Made by a program: the position numbers and the translations under genes. The notes under the pieces are model-generated. The model was given only the letters and a program-made list of their open reading frames with translations, did no database searches and was not told where the DNA came from. DNA of 64,000 nucleotides from Fimbriimonadaceae bacterium (lineage in GTDB: Bacteria > Armatimonadota > Fimbriimonadia > Fimbriimonadales > Fimbriimonadaceae), in contig JALHNM010000003.1 in assembly GCA_022843485.1 (NCBI GenBank), positions 1 to 64,000 on the forward strand, given 5' to 3'. The stretch's first letter is position 1. Each line of letters begins with the position of its first letter. Below, piece after piece: positions 16,907-26,313 of this stretch.

Positions 16907-18694
16907 TCAGCGGCCGTCGAGGAGCCGTACCGGCAGCCGGGGGGTCTCCGGGAGTGGGGGCACCGGCCCGCCGAGCGGCACGACCCGCGCCTGGCAAGGG
17001 CCGGGCCCGGCCGGGCGGTACTGGACCACCGTCGCCCCGTCGGCGGACGTCGTCTCGAGCGAACCGAGGTTGACGAGGCCCTCGAGCCGCAGGGGCCGGG
17101 GCGCGGAAAGGCGCAGGGGGCCGTCCACGTCCGGACCAGCCTGCCACTCGATCAGGAGGCCGGTCGCCGCCCGGACCCGGTGGGACGAGAGCACCCGGAC
17201 CGGGCTCGCGAGGGCCCTACCCCAGGGGTCGAGCCCGGCGGGGTCGAAGAGGGCCGTCGTCAACCACCCTAACCCCGGGTCGCCGACCCTGGACGCCTCG
17301 AGCCCGCGCTTGGCTTGGTAGAGCCGCAGCCCGACCTCGCACGCCAACCCCGCCCGGAGCATGACGCCTTCCAGGCGGGTCGGGGCGGAGTCGCTGAGCG
17401 CACACGCCGCCGCGAGCGCCGCCCCCGCGCGGGCCGTCGCGTCGGGGTCTGCCCCCACCAGCCGCCATGCCCGCCAGTCCCGACGCCAGAGGAGGCTCGT
17501 CAGCAGGGCATCTGGGTTCGCGGCCGTCTCCCCCCCTCGCCGGAGGGCCTGAAGGAGCAGGGCATAGGCGCCGACTTCCGCCATCCCAGTTCCGCTCGGG
17601 CCGAAGGGCAGGCGGGCTTGGCTCACGGGCTCGGTCGAATAGGGGGCGGCGGCCAGGAAGGTGTTCACCACGTCGAGGGCTTTCCGCGCGAGAGAGGGGT
17701 CGCTCGTCGCGAGCAGCGACGAACCCGCCGCTGCCAGAACCCGGGGCTCGCTCCCTTCGGTCAGAGCGGGCAACTGCGAGGGTTCCCCCATCGTCACCGG
17801 TCGCCCGGGAGGCACCTGGCGCAACGGAAAGCGCACGCTGACGCGGGGCCCGGCCGCATAGACTTGCGGACCGCAGGGCAGGTCTGCGCCCGAGTCCCGC
17901 ACCTCCGTCTCGACCCGGATGCCGTATCCCCCTTGGGCGGCGAGCACGAGCGGGACGGGCAACCCGACCCCCGGCCGGTCGTACACCCAGGTCGCGATGA
18001 GGACACCGGGCTCGAACCGGACCTGCGTCTCGACCGGCACCGGGACCGCCCCCGTCCAGAACGCTTCGTGGTCTCTGACCCGCCTGGCCACCGCCCCGAG
18101 CGCACCCGTGGAGGCGGTCGCGAGCGGCCGCACCCCCAGCGGCAGGCAGACACGGACCCACCCGCTATGGTCGCCCACCGTCTTCAGCGTCCAGTCCCCC
18201 GGCCGACCCTCGACGACGAGTTGGAGCGGGGCGTCCTCGCCGACCAAGAGCACGGGCGGCTGCCGATCAGTGAAGCTGACGACGATCCAGGGCGACTTGG
18301 GGGTCGGGATCCCCTCGCCGTAGGTGGTCTCGCCGGTCGTGAGATAGGGCGCGTTGAGGCTCGAGAGGGACAGGCGGAGCCCGCGCTCAAGATAAACGGA
18401 CCATCCGGGCGCCCGGAGGTTGACCCGAATCTGGCTCGGCGACCCCTTGGCCCCCGCTGCTCGGTACCAGGCGACCTGGTCCGAGGACCGCGTCCGCTTG
18501 AGCCCCGCGAGCGGCGCGGGCCAGCGGAAGGTATCGCTGGTCGGGCTGAGGGCCCGGAACCCAGTGGCCTCGATCGTGAACCCGGGGACCTGGGGGACGT
18601 GGGAATAGCCGAAGCGGCCGAACGGCTGGCCAACGGCCGCCACGGCGAGGGCCAAGCCGACCCAGCTAGTCGAAGCTCGTGCCCAGGAGCTCAA
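16907..18694 (-). CDS. Large exported protein of unknown function
   Basis: The 595-residue protein is last in a run of four exported-protein genes. It has a short hydrophobic N terminus (WVGLALAVAAVGQ) consistent with a signal peptide, a beta-rich first two thirds, and a helical part around residues 330-480 (ALDVVNTFLAAAP, AYALLLQALRRGG, AGAALAAACAL) that resembles an alpha/alpha-toroid fold. I do not recognise a family. The start is TTG 18692-18694, preceded by GGAGGT 7 bases upstream, and it overlaps the end of the barrel gene by 29 bases, so they are translationally linked. Its stop is 1 base past the nadB stop on the other strand. Confidence 0.75.
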   Translation of the reverse strand: MSSWARASTSWVGLALAVAAVGQPFGRFGYSHVPQVPGFTIEATGFRALSPTSDTFRWPAPLAGLKRTRSSDQVAWYRAAGAKGSPSQIRVNLRAPGWSVYLERGLRLSLSSLNAPYLTTGETTYGEGIPTPKSPWIVVSFTDRQPPVLLVGEDAPLQLVVEGRPGDWTLKTVGDHSGWVRVCLPLGVRPLATASTGALGAVARRVRDHEAFWTGAVPVPVETQVRFEPGVLIATWVYDRPGVGLPVPLVLAAQGGYGIRVETEVRDSGADLPCGPQVYAAGPRVSVRFPLRQVPPGRPVTMGEPSQLPALTEGSEPRVLAAAGSSLLATSDPSLARKALDVVNTFLAAAPYSTEPVSQARLPFGPSGTGMAEVGAYALLLQALRRGGETAANPDALLTSLLWRRDWRAWRLVGADPDATARAGAALAAACALSDSAPTRLEGVMLRAGLACEVGLRLYQAKRGLEASRVGDPGLGWLTTALFDPAGLDPWGRALASPVRVLSSHRVRAATGLLIEWQAGPDVDGPLRLSAPRPLRLEGLVNLGSLETTSADGATVVQYRPAGPGPCQARVVPLGGPVPPLPETPRLPVRLLDGR

Positions 18695-20690
18695 GGCCCA
18701 ACCTCCGCGTCCGCGTGGAATAGCTCACCCCGACCTCGCGGAAACCGATACGGTAGCCGAGCACGAACGTGTCGTCGCGATACGAGTCCGAGCCGAACCG
18801 GTCCGCGAAGAACCCGTAAGTGAACCGCCAGGCGCTTGAGAACCGGTAGTTGAGCGACAGTGTGCCGCTCACTCGGTCGGCGTCGAGGCTTTGGCTCAGG
18901 AACCCCCGCAGAGTCATCGGGCCCGTCGTGTAGAGCGACTCGGTCGTCAACCGGTGGCGTCCGAGGAACGACTCGCTGACGCCGTCTTGGACGAAGTCGT
19001 ACGTCGTCTGGAGCAGGAGGCCGCGGGTGGGGGTGGTCGAGAGCGTGAGGTTGGCGGTCTGGACGAACCCGGTGCGGGTCTCCTCACCGACGATCCGCGA
19101 CAGGGTGTAGGAACCCAGGAGGCTGGCCGAGGGGCCCAGCCGAAGGCTACGGCTGTCGAAGCGCGTGTTGAGAGCGGCCCCGCGCTGAGTCTGGTCGGTG
19201 AGACCGGTGAACCGGCGCTGGAAGGCGCTCACGCCCGCCGTGAGCGAGAAAGGGACCCCGCGGATCGGCACCGGGTCGCGCTCGAAGCTGAGCGACTGTT
19301 GGTCGCTGGTGAACCGCTCGCCACGGATGCTGCGCCCGTACTGGGACGCGAGGTTGAGCCGGTAGCCGCCGATCCGCCGGTTGAGGTTGGCGTTCGCGAA
19401 GAGGCTCCGGTTCGCCGGGAGGTCGACCTGCGCGGACAGGCTCGTGTCCCGGTTGGGCTGCCAGAACTGGCGGAGGCCGACGCCCCAGTCGTCCCTGGCA
19501 AGCCCCGTGAACGTGAGCCCACCCTCCATCTCCGCCCCCCGGTTCCAGTTGGACTCGAAGTCGAGGTAGGTGCCGCCCGTCGCCCCGAGGCCGTTGCCGA
19601 ACCGGTTGCCGTACCGGAAGCGGAGCAGGCTCGTGGCCCCCGGGTCCAGGCGAAGGTAGTACGGGTAGTTGACCGCGAGGCTGCTGTTCGACACGTTGAC
19701 GAACTGCTCGGTGACCACGGGGCTCGAGGTTCGGGTGTCGAGTTGGAAGAGGGGGAGGGACATCACGTTCCGCCCGCTCACGATGAGGTTGGCCTTCTGG
19801 AACTGGATCCCGCGGCTGGGGACGACGACGGCTTTGCGGCCCTCGACGACGGACGGGGCGTCTTCGATGTTCAGGAAGACGAGCATCGCCATGCTCTGCT
19901 CGGTCTCGGACGTCTTGAACCCGGAGGGGCTGATCTCGACCAGCCGGAGGCGGGGCTGCTGGAGCGTGCGCATCGAGACCGTGTGCCCGAGGGCGAGTGC
20001 CACGGGCACGGTGACCGACTCCTGGGCGAACCCGAACCCACGGCGCTGGTCGAGGCGCATGTAGACCTCGCGGAAGTCCATCGTCCGCCCCCCGATCGTG
20101 ACCCGTGCGCCCCGGGCGCGAAGGTCGTAGGAGGCGGGCCGGAGCTGGAGGGCGTCGGCGGCGACCTCGACCTCTCGGTACCGGAGCTTGGCCCCTTGGT
20201 CGTTCGACAGCGCCTCGAGCACTCGGTGCTGGCTGCTGTACACGACCTTCTCGGGTGCCGCGACCTCGATGAACTCCCGGGCGCTGCTGAGGATCGAGGC
20301 GTCGGCCACGAACTCGACCTCGAGCGAGCCTTGGGCGTTGAGGTTGAAGACGCTGGCCCGGACCTTGCCTGTGCCAGCGACGCTGGGGGCCGTGAGGATG
20401 GCCCGGGCGAACCCGCCCTGGGTGGGGACGACGTTACGCGAGCGGAACGTGCCCTTGTCGGTCTCGAAGACGACCTGCGTGCCGTCGCGCACGAACCGCC
20501 CGTTGTCGTCCCGAACCTCGGCGGTGACGGTGAGCGTGCTCTGACCGTCGGCGAGGGCGATCCCCGGGAACGCGGAGAGCGTTACCGAGGCCTGTTGCGC
20601 CTGGGCACCGACCCCGGCGAGGACGGTGAGGAGGCCAAAGGCCCATCGAAGGCCCTGGCCCCGACCCGTGGTGGACGAGTCGGGGCGCAT
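18666..20690 (-). CDS. Ig-like domain plus outer-membrane beta-barrel protein
   Basis: The 674-residue protein has a signal peptide (GLLTVLAGVGAQAQQ), an N-terminal invasin/Big-1-like Ig domain near residues 35-130 (LADGQSTLTVTAEVRDDNGR, GTQVVFETDKGTF), an OstA/LptA-like stretch near 150-230 (LRYREVEVAADALQLRP), and then about 400 residues of alternating short beta strands with aromatic residues, ending GLELLGTSFD. This layout resembles an LptD-type or related barrel and implies an outer membrane. It is 6 bases after the large exported protein gene and precedes the unknown 595-residue protein, all on one strand. The transport or assembly function is inferred only. Confidence 0.75.
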   Translation of the reverse strand: MRPDSSTTGRGQGLRWAFGLLTVLAGVGAQAQQASVTLSAFPGIALADGQSTLTVTAEVRDDNGRFVRDGTQVVFETDKGTFRSRNVVPTQGGFARAILTAPSVAGTGKVRASVFNLNAQGSLEVEFVADASILSSAREFIEVAAPEKVVYSSQHRVLEALSNDQGAKLRYREVEVAADALQLRPASYDLRARGARVTIGGRTMDFREVYMRLDQRRGFGFAQESVTVPVALALGHTVSMRTLQQPRLRLVEISPSGFKTSETEQSMAMLVFLNIEDAPSVVEGRKAVVVPSRGIQFQKANLIVSGRNVMSLPLFQLDTRTSSPVVTEQFVNVSNSSLAVNYPYYLRLDPGATSLLRFRYGNRFGNGLGATGGTYLDFESNWNRGAEMEGGLTFTGLARDDWGVGLRQFWQPNRDTSLSAQVDLPANRSLFANANLNRRIGGYRLNLASQYGRSIRGERFTSDQQSLSFERDPVPIRGVPFSLTAGVSAFQRRFTGLTDQTQRGAALNTRFDSRSLRLGPSASLLGSYTLSRIVGEETRTGFVQTANLTLSTTPTRGLLLQTTYDFVQDGVSESFLGRHRLTTESLYTTGPMTLRGFLSQSLDADRVSGTLSLNYRFSSAWRFTYGFFADRFGSDSYRDDTFVLGYRIGFREVGVSYSTRTRRLGLELLGTSFD

Positions 20691-20696
20691 CGCGGA

Positions 20697-23576
20697 TTAT
20701 CGGACGACGTTGACCGGGACGACCTTGCGCACCCGTTCGCCGTTCGGGGTCTCAGCCAAGATCTCGACGCGGTAGACGCCCGGGGCCACGGCCCGGTTCG
20801 CTTGGTCGCGCAAGGCCCAAGTCACTGTGTTCTGACCGGCGCTGTCGGATCGGCCACGTGTGACCGTGAAGACCTCGCGCCCGTTGCCCGAGAGCACGCG
20901 GACGGTCACCAGGGCATCGGCCGAGAGGGCATAGCTCACCGAGACCGGCGCGTTGTTGTCGCGTCCGGGCCGGGAGACGACGACGTTCCCGATCACCGGA
21001 CGGGCCGACCCGCTGGTGTCCACGTTGAGCTTGAACTCACGTGTGCCGGCTTCGGGGACACGGAACGTGAAGCCGGAGGTCGAGCGCAGGTCGCGAGTCT
21101 CTCCCGTCGCCACGTCCGTGAGTCGGAACCGCACGTTGCGCGGGACGGACGGCAGGTTCGGCCAGGTGATCGTGACGTCGCCCGGCTTGGCGGCGTTGAC
21201 CTTGACCTTCCACTCCAGGGCGCCCGGCTTACTGTCGATCGCCTGGGCGAGCCGGGTGGGCTGGCCGTTCGCGGTGTCGGCGATGAAGAGCTCGACAGGT
21301 GCGTTCGGCGCCGTCGGCGGCTTCATGATCGTCTCGCGTTGGGCTCGCTTCTGGTCGGCGACTCGCCCGACGTAGTTCGTGGCGTCGACGCCGTCTCCGG
21401 TCCGGGCGGAGAGTTGGAGCCTCCACTCGCGCTCGGTCTGGCGCCAGGTCGTCTCGACGGTCCTCGAGTTCGGCAGGCCTTCGATGAAGACCGGCGGCAT
21501 CGAGATGGTGCCGGGCTTGAAGGCGTTCCAGAACACGAAGTAGCCCCGGTGCGGCAACAGGACGTCCGTCGGGCCCGTGGTGTACGAGTAGCTCCCGCCG
21601 TTGGGAAGGCTCGGGTCGGGCTGGAAGAACGCGAGGCTCGACTGCACGAACCCGGCGTTGACCGCGTCGATCCAGGTCAGGGCGCGCTCGGGGGCGTCCT
21701 CGGCGACCACGACGAGGTTGGCGAGCGGAATCGAGTAGCTGTAGGGGTTCCCGATGAGGTTCCAGCCTTGCCGGAGCCTGATCGGGAGGCCGCCGCTCGC
21801 TTGGTCGGTTGGCGTCTGTGCCCCTTCGAGCTGGTAGCCCGCGAGCGAATCGTTCAGCACGAGCCAGTACCCGACGCCACGCTCGACGGTCTGCGCGGGG
21901 ACGTAGCCGAACTGGTCCGGGTCGTACCGGTAGGCCACGAAGTCGGAGCCGAGCCCGAGCTTCAGGATGTCCTCGAAGGACGTGTCCTGGAACGTGTACG
22001 GGATCGAGACGAGGTTCGCTCCGGCGGGAAGGTCCAGTCGAGGGGTCGCCGAGATGCGGACGGTGCCGCTGATGGTCTTGGTCGGGCCCGGGGTGGGCGT
22101 GACCGTGACCGAGTACGGGGCTTCGCCGAAGGTCGAACCGTCGGCCACCACGGACCAGTCGATCGAGGCGATCTGGTTGGCGGCCACGCGGTCGAGGGTC
22201 TTCACGCCGACCAAGTCGCCGTTGGGGAGAGTGTTGAACGACTCACCCGGGCCGAACACGAGACCGCTGCGGGCCGGGAGCTGGAGCGAGAACCTGACGT
22301 TCCTCAGTTCGACCTCTCGGTCGAGCTGGGAGTACTGGTTGTCCAGGTACGCCCGGAACGTCATCGGGTTCGGGGTGAGGCCGTTCTGCCCGTCGGGGTT
22401 CGGCGTCACGAGCTGCGGGGCGTCCAGGATGATCGAATAGGGGTCGAGGTAGTTCGCGACCGACCAGCTTGACCTCACGTAGTGGATGATCTCGCGCCTC
22501 CCACCGATGGCCGTCGTCTGGGAGGGGAACCGCTGGACGAACGTCGTCTCGTTCAGGAAGATGTCGGCCTCTTCGAGCGGGGCCGGGTTGTTCGGCGAGT
22601 CCCCGAACACGTTGAGCCGCACGTTGCCGCCGATCGAAAGCCCTGGGGCCGTGAAGTTGCCGTAGTTGCCGATCAGGAACAGGTCGGCCGTGCTCGCGTC
22701 TGGGGTGACGGCCGTGTCCGGCAGGTTATCGATCCGGATCCCGTACGGCACGGTTTGGCCGTAGAGGAACTTCGCGTACGGCGGGAACTTCGGGTTGAAC
22801 CGGTCGTACCGCCGCTCGTTGCGCACCGGTCGGCCGGTGGGGAGCACGGTGAGCCCGATGTAGTCGTCGTTCGGCACCGCCAGGTTCTTGATTCGGCCGG
22901 AGGCCGTCCCGAGGTAGGAGTTCGACTGGTTCGTGTTGTCGAACGGGTCGAGGTTGAAGCCGGACAGGCGGGTGCCGGTGTAGAGAGCGAAGAGGATCCC
23001 CAGCCTCTGCGCCTCGTCCTGGAGGTTCAGCAGCGTCCACCTGAGGCGGACGGCGTCCCCGACGATGCGCATCTCGAGCGTCGCGTCGACGTCGGCGTCG
23101 GCCCAGCCCACCTCGGCGTAGCGGAAGCTCGCACCGACGAAGGACTTATAGAACCCGCCGCTCCCGAAGAGGACGGACTGAGCGTTCGTGTCTCCGTTCT
23201 TGAGGATCTTGACGTAGCCGAAGTCGCCCGGATCCCTGGGCATGCCCGTCGAAAAGGCCATCAGGTCGTCGAGCTCGGTCTGGACGGAGCCCTCGGGGCC
23301 AGCCATGAACCCGAGGCCGCCCACGGCGTCGATCGTGCGAGCGCTGGGAGCATAGCAGGGGCCGTTCTCGCCGCCGTACGTCACCGACCCGCTCAGACCG
23401 ATGGCCCCGCGGACCAGGTCGTTCCCAATAAGGTAAATGCCGTAGTCGGACGTGTACGGCTCGGTGTTCTCCGGGTCGATACACTCGAAGAGCCAGCCCG
23501 TCGTCTGGGCGTGGGCGGGCACGGCCAGCAGGAGCGCCAGCGCGGCGGAAACGACACCAATGTACTTCTTGAGCAT
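20697..23576 (-). CDS. Large exported protein with FlgD-type C-terminal Ig domain
   Basis: The 959-residue protein has a standard signal peptide (GVVSAALALLLAVPAHAQ). The body is beta-rich, with a region of alternating Gly/Pro/Asn segments and a middle part (RLDLPAGANLVSIPYTF, RQGWNLIGNPYSY) of the type common in large secreted surface proteins. The C terminus (TVTWALRDQANRAVAPGVYR) matches the FlgD-like Ig fold used as a C-terminal domain in many exported proteins, including type IX secretion cargos. No enzyme motif was found. It probably localises to the cell surface with the adjacent barrel protein, whose gene begins 6 bases later. Confidence 0.75.
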   Translation of the reverse strand: MLKKYIGVVSAALALLLAVPAHAQTTGWLFECIDPENTEPYTSDYGIYLIGNDLVRGAIGLSGSVTYGGENGPCYAPSARTIDAVGGLGFMAGPEGSVQTELDDLMAFSTGMPRDPGDFGYVKILKNGDTNAQSVLFGSGGFYKSFVGASFRYAEVGWADADVDATLEMRIVGDAVRLRWTLLNLQDEAQRLGILFALYTGTRLSGFNLDPFDNTNQSNSYLGTASGRIKNLAVPNDDYIGLTVLPTGRPVRNERRYDRFNPKFPPYAKFLYGQTVPYGIRIDNLPDTAVTPDASTADLFLIGNYGNFTAPGLSIGGNVRLNVFGDSPNNPAPLEEADIFLNETTFVQRFPSQTTAIGGRREIIHYVRSSWSVANYLDPYSIILDAPQLVTPNPDGQNGLTPNPMTFRAYLDNQYSQLDREVELRNVRFSLQLPARSGLVFGPGESFNTLPNGDLVGVKTLDRVAANQIASIDWSVVADGSTFGEAPYSVTVTPTPGPTKTISGTVRISATPRLDLPAGANLVSIPYTFQDTSFEDILKLGLGSDFVAYRYDPDQFGYVPAQTVERGVGYWLVLNDSLAGYQLEGAQTPTDQASGGLPIRLRQGWNLIGNPYSYSIPLANLVVVAEDAPERALTWIDAVNAGFVQSSLAFFQPDPSLPNGGSYSYTTGPTDVLLPHRGYFVFWNAFKPGTISMPPVFIEGLPNSRTVETTWRQTEREWRLQLSARTGDGVDATNYVGRVADQKRAQRETIMKPPTAPNAPVELFIADTANGQPTRLAQAIDSKPGALEWKVKVNAAKPGDVTITWPNLPSVPRNVRFRLTDVATGETRDLRSTSGFTFRVPEAGTREFKLNVDTSGSARPVIGNVVVSRPGRDNNAPVSVSYALSADALVTVRVLSGNGREVFTVTRGRSDSAGQNTVTWALRDQANRAVAPGVYRVEILAETPNGERVRKVVPVNVVR

Positions 23577-23589
23577 GTTCGGTTCCGGT

Positions 23590-23620
23590 GGGCCCCCGCC
23601 CGAGTGTCGGGTGGGGGCCC
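23590..23620. terminator. 14-bp intercistronic hairpin
   Basis: GGGCCCCCGCCCGA pairs over 14 bp (one G-T pair) with TCGGGTGGGGGCCC around a GTG loop. It lies between the CsgG-like gene and the 959-residue protein gene, 13 bases before the latter's ATG. With no T tract it could be an attenuator, a partial terminator or an mRNA stability element. Confidence 0.55.
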
Positions 23621-23647
23621 GGTCGTTCGTCGTCCCTTACCCCTAGG

Positions 23648-25594
23648 TTAGGGGTTCACCGCCCGAGTGATGCGCCGAGCCGAGCTGAACACGTACCGTC
23701 GTCCCGAGCTATCGGCGACCGGGCCTGGCCGGTCGTCCGGGTTCCTGGCCCCGACCCTCCAGAAGAGAGTCGGAGAGCCGGGGAAGATCGTGGCCGTGTT
23801 GATCGTGGGGGAGCTCACTTGTGCGCCTCCGGGCGACACTAGATCGACGAAGGGATCGGTCGTGAAAGTTCGCCCGTTCGGGAAGTCCCCTCGATCGGAG
23901 ACCTGGACGACGTACTCGAGCGGCACGCTCGCGACCGGCCCTCGGACCGAGGCAAAGACGAACTTGATCGGCACCTGCACGACCTGGTTGTCCTGCGGGC
24001 TCAAGAGCGTCGGCCGGTTCAGCGGCGTCGCTTGGCCTTGGGCCGAGACCCGAGACGAGGCGAAGTAGCAGAACTCCTCGCCGCCCGTGGTGCCGCCAGT
24101 GGTCCCGCCCGTCCCGCCGGTGGTGCCACCGGTCGTCCCGCCCGTGGTGCCGCCGCCGGTCGTACCGCCGCCGGTCGTACCACCGCCCGTCGTTCCGCCG
24201 CCTGTCGTCCCGCCGGTGTTCCCGCCGCCCGGCAGGTCGAGCGCCGAGACGCGGTAGATGACCTCCACCGAGTAGGTGTACGGCGTGCCCGCAACGGCCG
24301 GGCTGGTTTGAACCGCTTCCGTCAGCTCAGGGTCCGTGATGTTACACGTCGTCCCCCCGACCTGGCCGTTGAAGTCGTACCAACCTGCCCCTCGGTACGA
24401 CGCGAGGGCATCGTCGAAGGTCGAGGACTGGTTCGCGGCCGCGACGGCGACAGGCGTGTCGCCGACGCCGTCCCGCCAAACCTGATACTGGAAGGGTCCG
24501 AGGTTCGTGCCGCGGAAGAAGGCGTCCCGAGTCCAGCTGACCTTCACCGCGGGGATGTCGTTCCCGAGGACCAGCGACTCGGCGGTCACGTTGTTCACGC
24601 CGTCCTGGTTCCCGCCCCGGCCCTGGAGGAGGAGGAACCCGAGCAGGAGCACGACAAGGACGAGCGAGATGACGGTGGAGTTGTCCCCTCGGGCCCGGGA
24701 GCGGGCGGGTTGGGCCTCACCCCCGCGGCTCCAATTGGCCCGGAGTTCGGGGACGTCGAAAATGGCGCGGACCTTGTCGCCCGGCTGGATGCCGCGCGTC
24801 GACCGGGTGGTCTCGAGGAACGCAGAGTCGGGGTCGACCTCGCGGATGATCGCTTCGGCCACTTGCTGGTTCCCGCGGGTCACGATAAGCCGCTGGCCGT
24901 CCTTGAAGCCGGCCCGTGCGCCCTTGTTGATGAGGGCGCGGGTGTTCAGCGTGTTGAGGATCGTCGCCGAGGGGAGCGTGCGGGCGTTGATCTGGGCGAC
25001 GGCCTCGAAGGCGCCCTTCGCCAGCGCCGCCTTGACGAGGTCCTCGTCCGAGACGTCGGCGCCGAGTTGGTCGGAGTCCGCCCCGAGCGCCGAGCCGTTT
25101 ACGGTCATGCCGGACGCGACGTCCCACACGACCACGCGAAGGAGGACTTGGGCCTTACGGGTCTCGCCGTTCTTGACGATACGCCAGTTGACGATCTCGC
25201 CCGTGACGCCGCTGGAGGCCTGGAGGGCCTGACCGATCCGGACCACGTCGCGGCCGGACGTCACCGGCGGCTGCACACGCAGGTCGCGCGTCTGACGGTC
25301 CACCGTCGCCGCGGCGATGACTTCGACCTTGCCGGTCCGGGCGAGCTCTTCCGACATCGCCTCGCTCGCCAGTCGGCCGACGGGCAACGTCGCGTCCTTC
25401 GAACGGTTCGTGAACTCGAACACCGCCCAACTGGGGAGCGTCTCGAGCTGAGCCAGGGCCGTCTGGGCCCCCGCCAACGCCAGTACCGACAAGGTCACGA
25501 ACGCCTTGGCGAAGGCGATGACGGCGCCAAGCGCCCCCCTCGTCCCCCGTCCGCCCGCTCTGCTCCCGTTTCGCATCGTCCTTAGCCTGATCAT
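23648..25594 (-). CDS. CsgG/TolB-like exported protein with Gly-Thr linker
   Basis: The 648-residue protein opens with a signal-type segment (FVTLSVLALAGAQTALAQ), then a CsgG/TolB-N-like alpha/beta domain (WAVFEFTNRSKDATLPVGRL, ELARTGKVEVIAAATVDRQ) near residues 60-220, a probable second small domain, one membrane helix (VISLVLVVLLLGFLLLQ) near 300, a fibronectin-like region, a pure Gly/Thr repeat of about 50 residues, and a final beta domain. CsgG-like domains occur in curli secretion and lipoprotein activators. It is first in the four-gene run and has its own promoter. ATG 25592-25594 is preferred; ATG 25576 is possible. Confidence 0.75.
   Translation of the reverse strand: MIRLRTMRNGSRAGGRGTRGALGAVIAFAKAFVTLSVLALAGAQTALAQLETLPSWAVFEFTNRSKDATLPVGRLASEAMSEELARTGKVEVIAAATVDRQTRDLRVQPPVTSGRDVVRIGQALQASSGVTGEIVNWRIVKNGETRKAQVLLRVVVWDVASGMTVNGSALGADSDQLGADVSDEDLVKAALAKGAFEAVAQINARTLPSATILNTLNTRALINKGARAGFKDGQRLIVTRGNQQVAEAIIREVDPDSAFLETTRSTRGIQPGDKVRAIFDVPELRANWSRGGEAQPARSRARGDNSTVISLVLVVLLLGFLLLQGRGGNQDGVNNVTAESLVLGNDIPAVKVSWTRDAFFRGTNLGPFQYQVWRDGVGDTPVAVAAANQSSTFDDALASYRGAGWYDFNGQVGGTTCNITDPELTEAVQTSPAVAGTPYTYSVEVIYRVSALDLPGGGNTGGTTGGGTTGGGTTGGGTTGGGTTGGTTGGTTGGTGGTTGGTTGGEEFCYFASSRVSAQGQATPLNRPTLLSPQDNQVVQVPIKFVFASVRGPVASVPLEYVVQVSDRGDFPNGRTFTTDPFVDLVSPGGAQVSSPTINTATIFPGSPTLFWRVGARNPDDRPGPVADSSGRRYVFSSARRITRAVNP
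24080..24231. repeat. In-frame GGTT tandem repeat
   Basis: About 150 bases of tandem 12- to 15-base units encode (GGTT)n and (GGGTT)n in the CsgG-like protein. Copies differ at silent sites, which indicates selection on the peptide rather than recent slippage. It is probably a flexible linker between domains. Confidence 0.8.
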
Positions 25595-25726
25595 CGTGCT
25601 ATCCCAAGCGACCTGTGCCCTCCGGGGCCTCCCGGCGCGACTCCCCACTTTAGCAGAAACTGCCAGGGGCGGGCAACGATCGATCGTCACCGGCCCCGGC
25701 AGACTGCCCTGGGGTACAGGCTGCCG

Positions 25727-25735
25727 AGTATAGCA
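25727..25735 (-). promoter_or_regulatory. Extended -10 promoter of the exported-protein operon
   Basis: On the minus strand the sequence reads TGCTATACT, an extended -10 (TGn TATACT), about 130 bases before the start of the CsgG-like gene and directly after coaE. No clear -35 is visible, which is usual for extended -10 promoters. Confidence 0.55.
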
Positions 25736-25755
25736 CGACCGCCCTTCCGCTGCGC

Positions 25756-26310
25756 CTAGGTCAGACCCTGGCGGGCCGCCTCGGCGGCCACAGACTCAAT
25801 GACGTCGTCCATCGGGCGGTTGGTTCGGACGATCGCGTCGGCGAAGGCGCACTTCACGCGTGTCGGGAGCTGGGAGGCGACCAGCCGTCGGGCCGCGTCC
25901 TCGGACCCGAGCCGGGCCGTCAGCCGCCGGAGCTGCTCTTCCGGCCCGCACGTCACGACCCAGACGCGGTCGAACGCGGGGTGTAGGCACGTCTCGATGA
26001 GGAGCGGGACTTCGACGACGTCCGCCCCACACGTGAGCACGGCCCGGGCGACCGCCGGGTGGACGATGGCGTTGAGCCGCCGGCGAGCGGTGGGGTCGGC
26101 GAGGACCAGGGCCCGCAGGCCCTCCCGGTCGAGCGGGGAGACGCCGAGCGCAGCCTCGACCTGCCGAGCGACCTCCGGGGACGAGACCGCCCCGGCCGCT
26201 ATGTCGTCGGCCGAGGCGGTCTTCGCGCCCATGCCCGCCAAGAGCGCGAGCACGGTCGACTTGCCCTCAGCCGCGCCGCCGGTCAGGGCGACGAACGGGC
26301 GTCGGGCCGT
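25756..26310 (-). CDS. coaE: Dephospho-CoA kinase, apparent ACG start
   Basis: CoaE phosphorylates dephospho-CoA, the last step of coenzyme A synthesis. The 184-residue frame has the P-loop TGGAAEGKST, SADDIA, the HPAV box and DVVEVPLLIE followed by VWVVTC, all typical. It is in frame with rpsA immediately after its TAG, and there is no ATG, GTG or TTG before the P-loop. The first candidate is ACG 26310-26308, exactly 6 bases after a perfect AAGGAG formed by the last rpsA codons; CTG 26286 would remove the first beta strand. ACG starts are rare but known. A sequencing error of one base (T to C) is the main alternative. Confidence 0.85.
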   Translation of the reverse strand, partial: TARRPFVALTGGAAEGKSTVLALLAGMGAKTASADDIAAGAVSSPEVARQVEAALGVSPLDREGLRALVLADPTARRRLNAIVHPAVARAVLTCGADVVEVPLLIETCLHPAFDRVWVVTCGPEEQLRRLTARLGSEDAARRLVASQLPTRVKCAFADAIVRTNRPMDDVIESVAAEAARQGLT

Positions 26311-26313
26311 AGG

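Noticed and set aside
18891-22472. A plus-strand open frame of 1193 codons opposite the barrel and FlgD-Ig protein genes
   Set aside because: It lies antisense to two proteins with clear signal peptides and beta patterns, and its translation is a monotone of Arg, Val, Glu, Gly and Asp as expected from the reverse of GC-rich codons.
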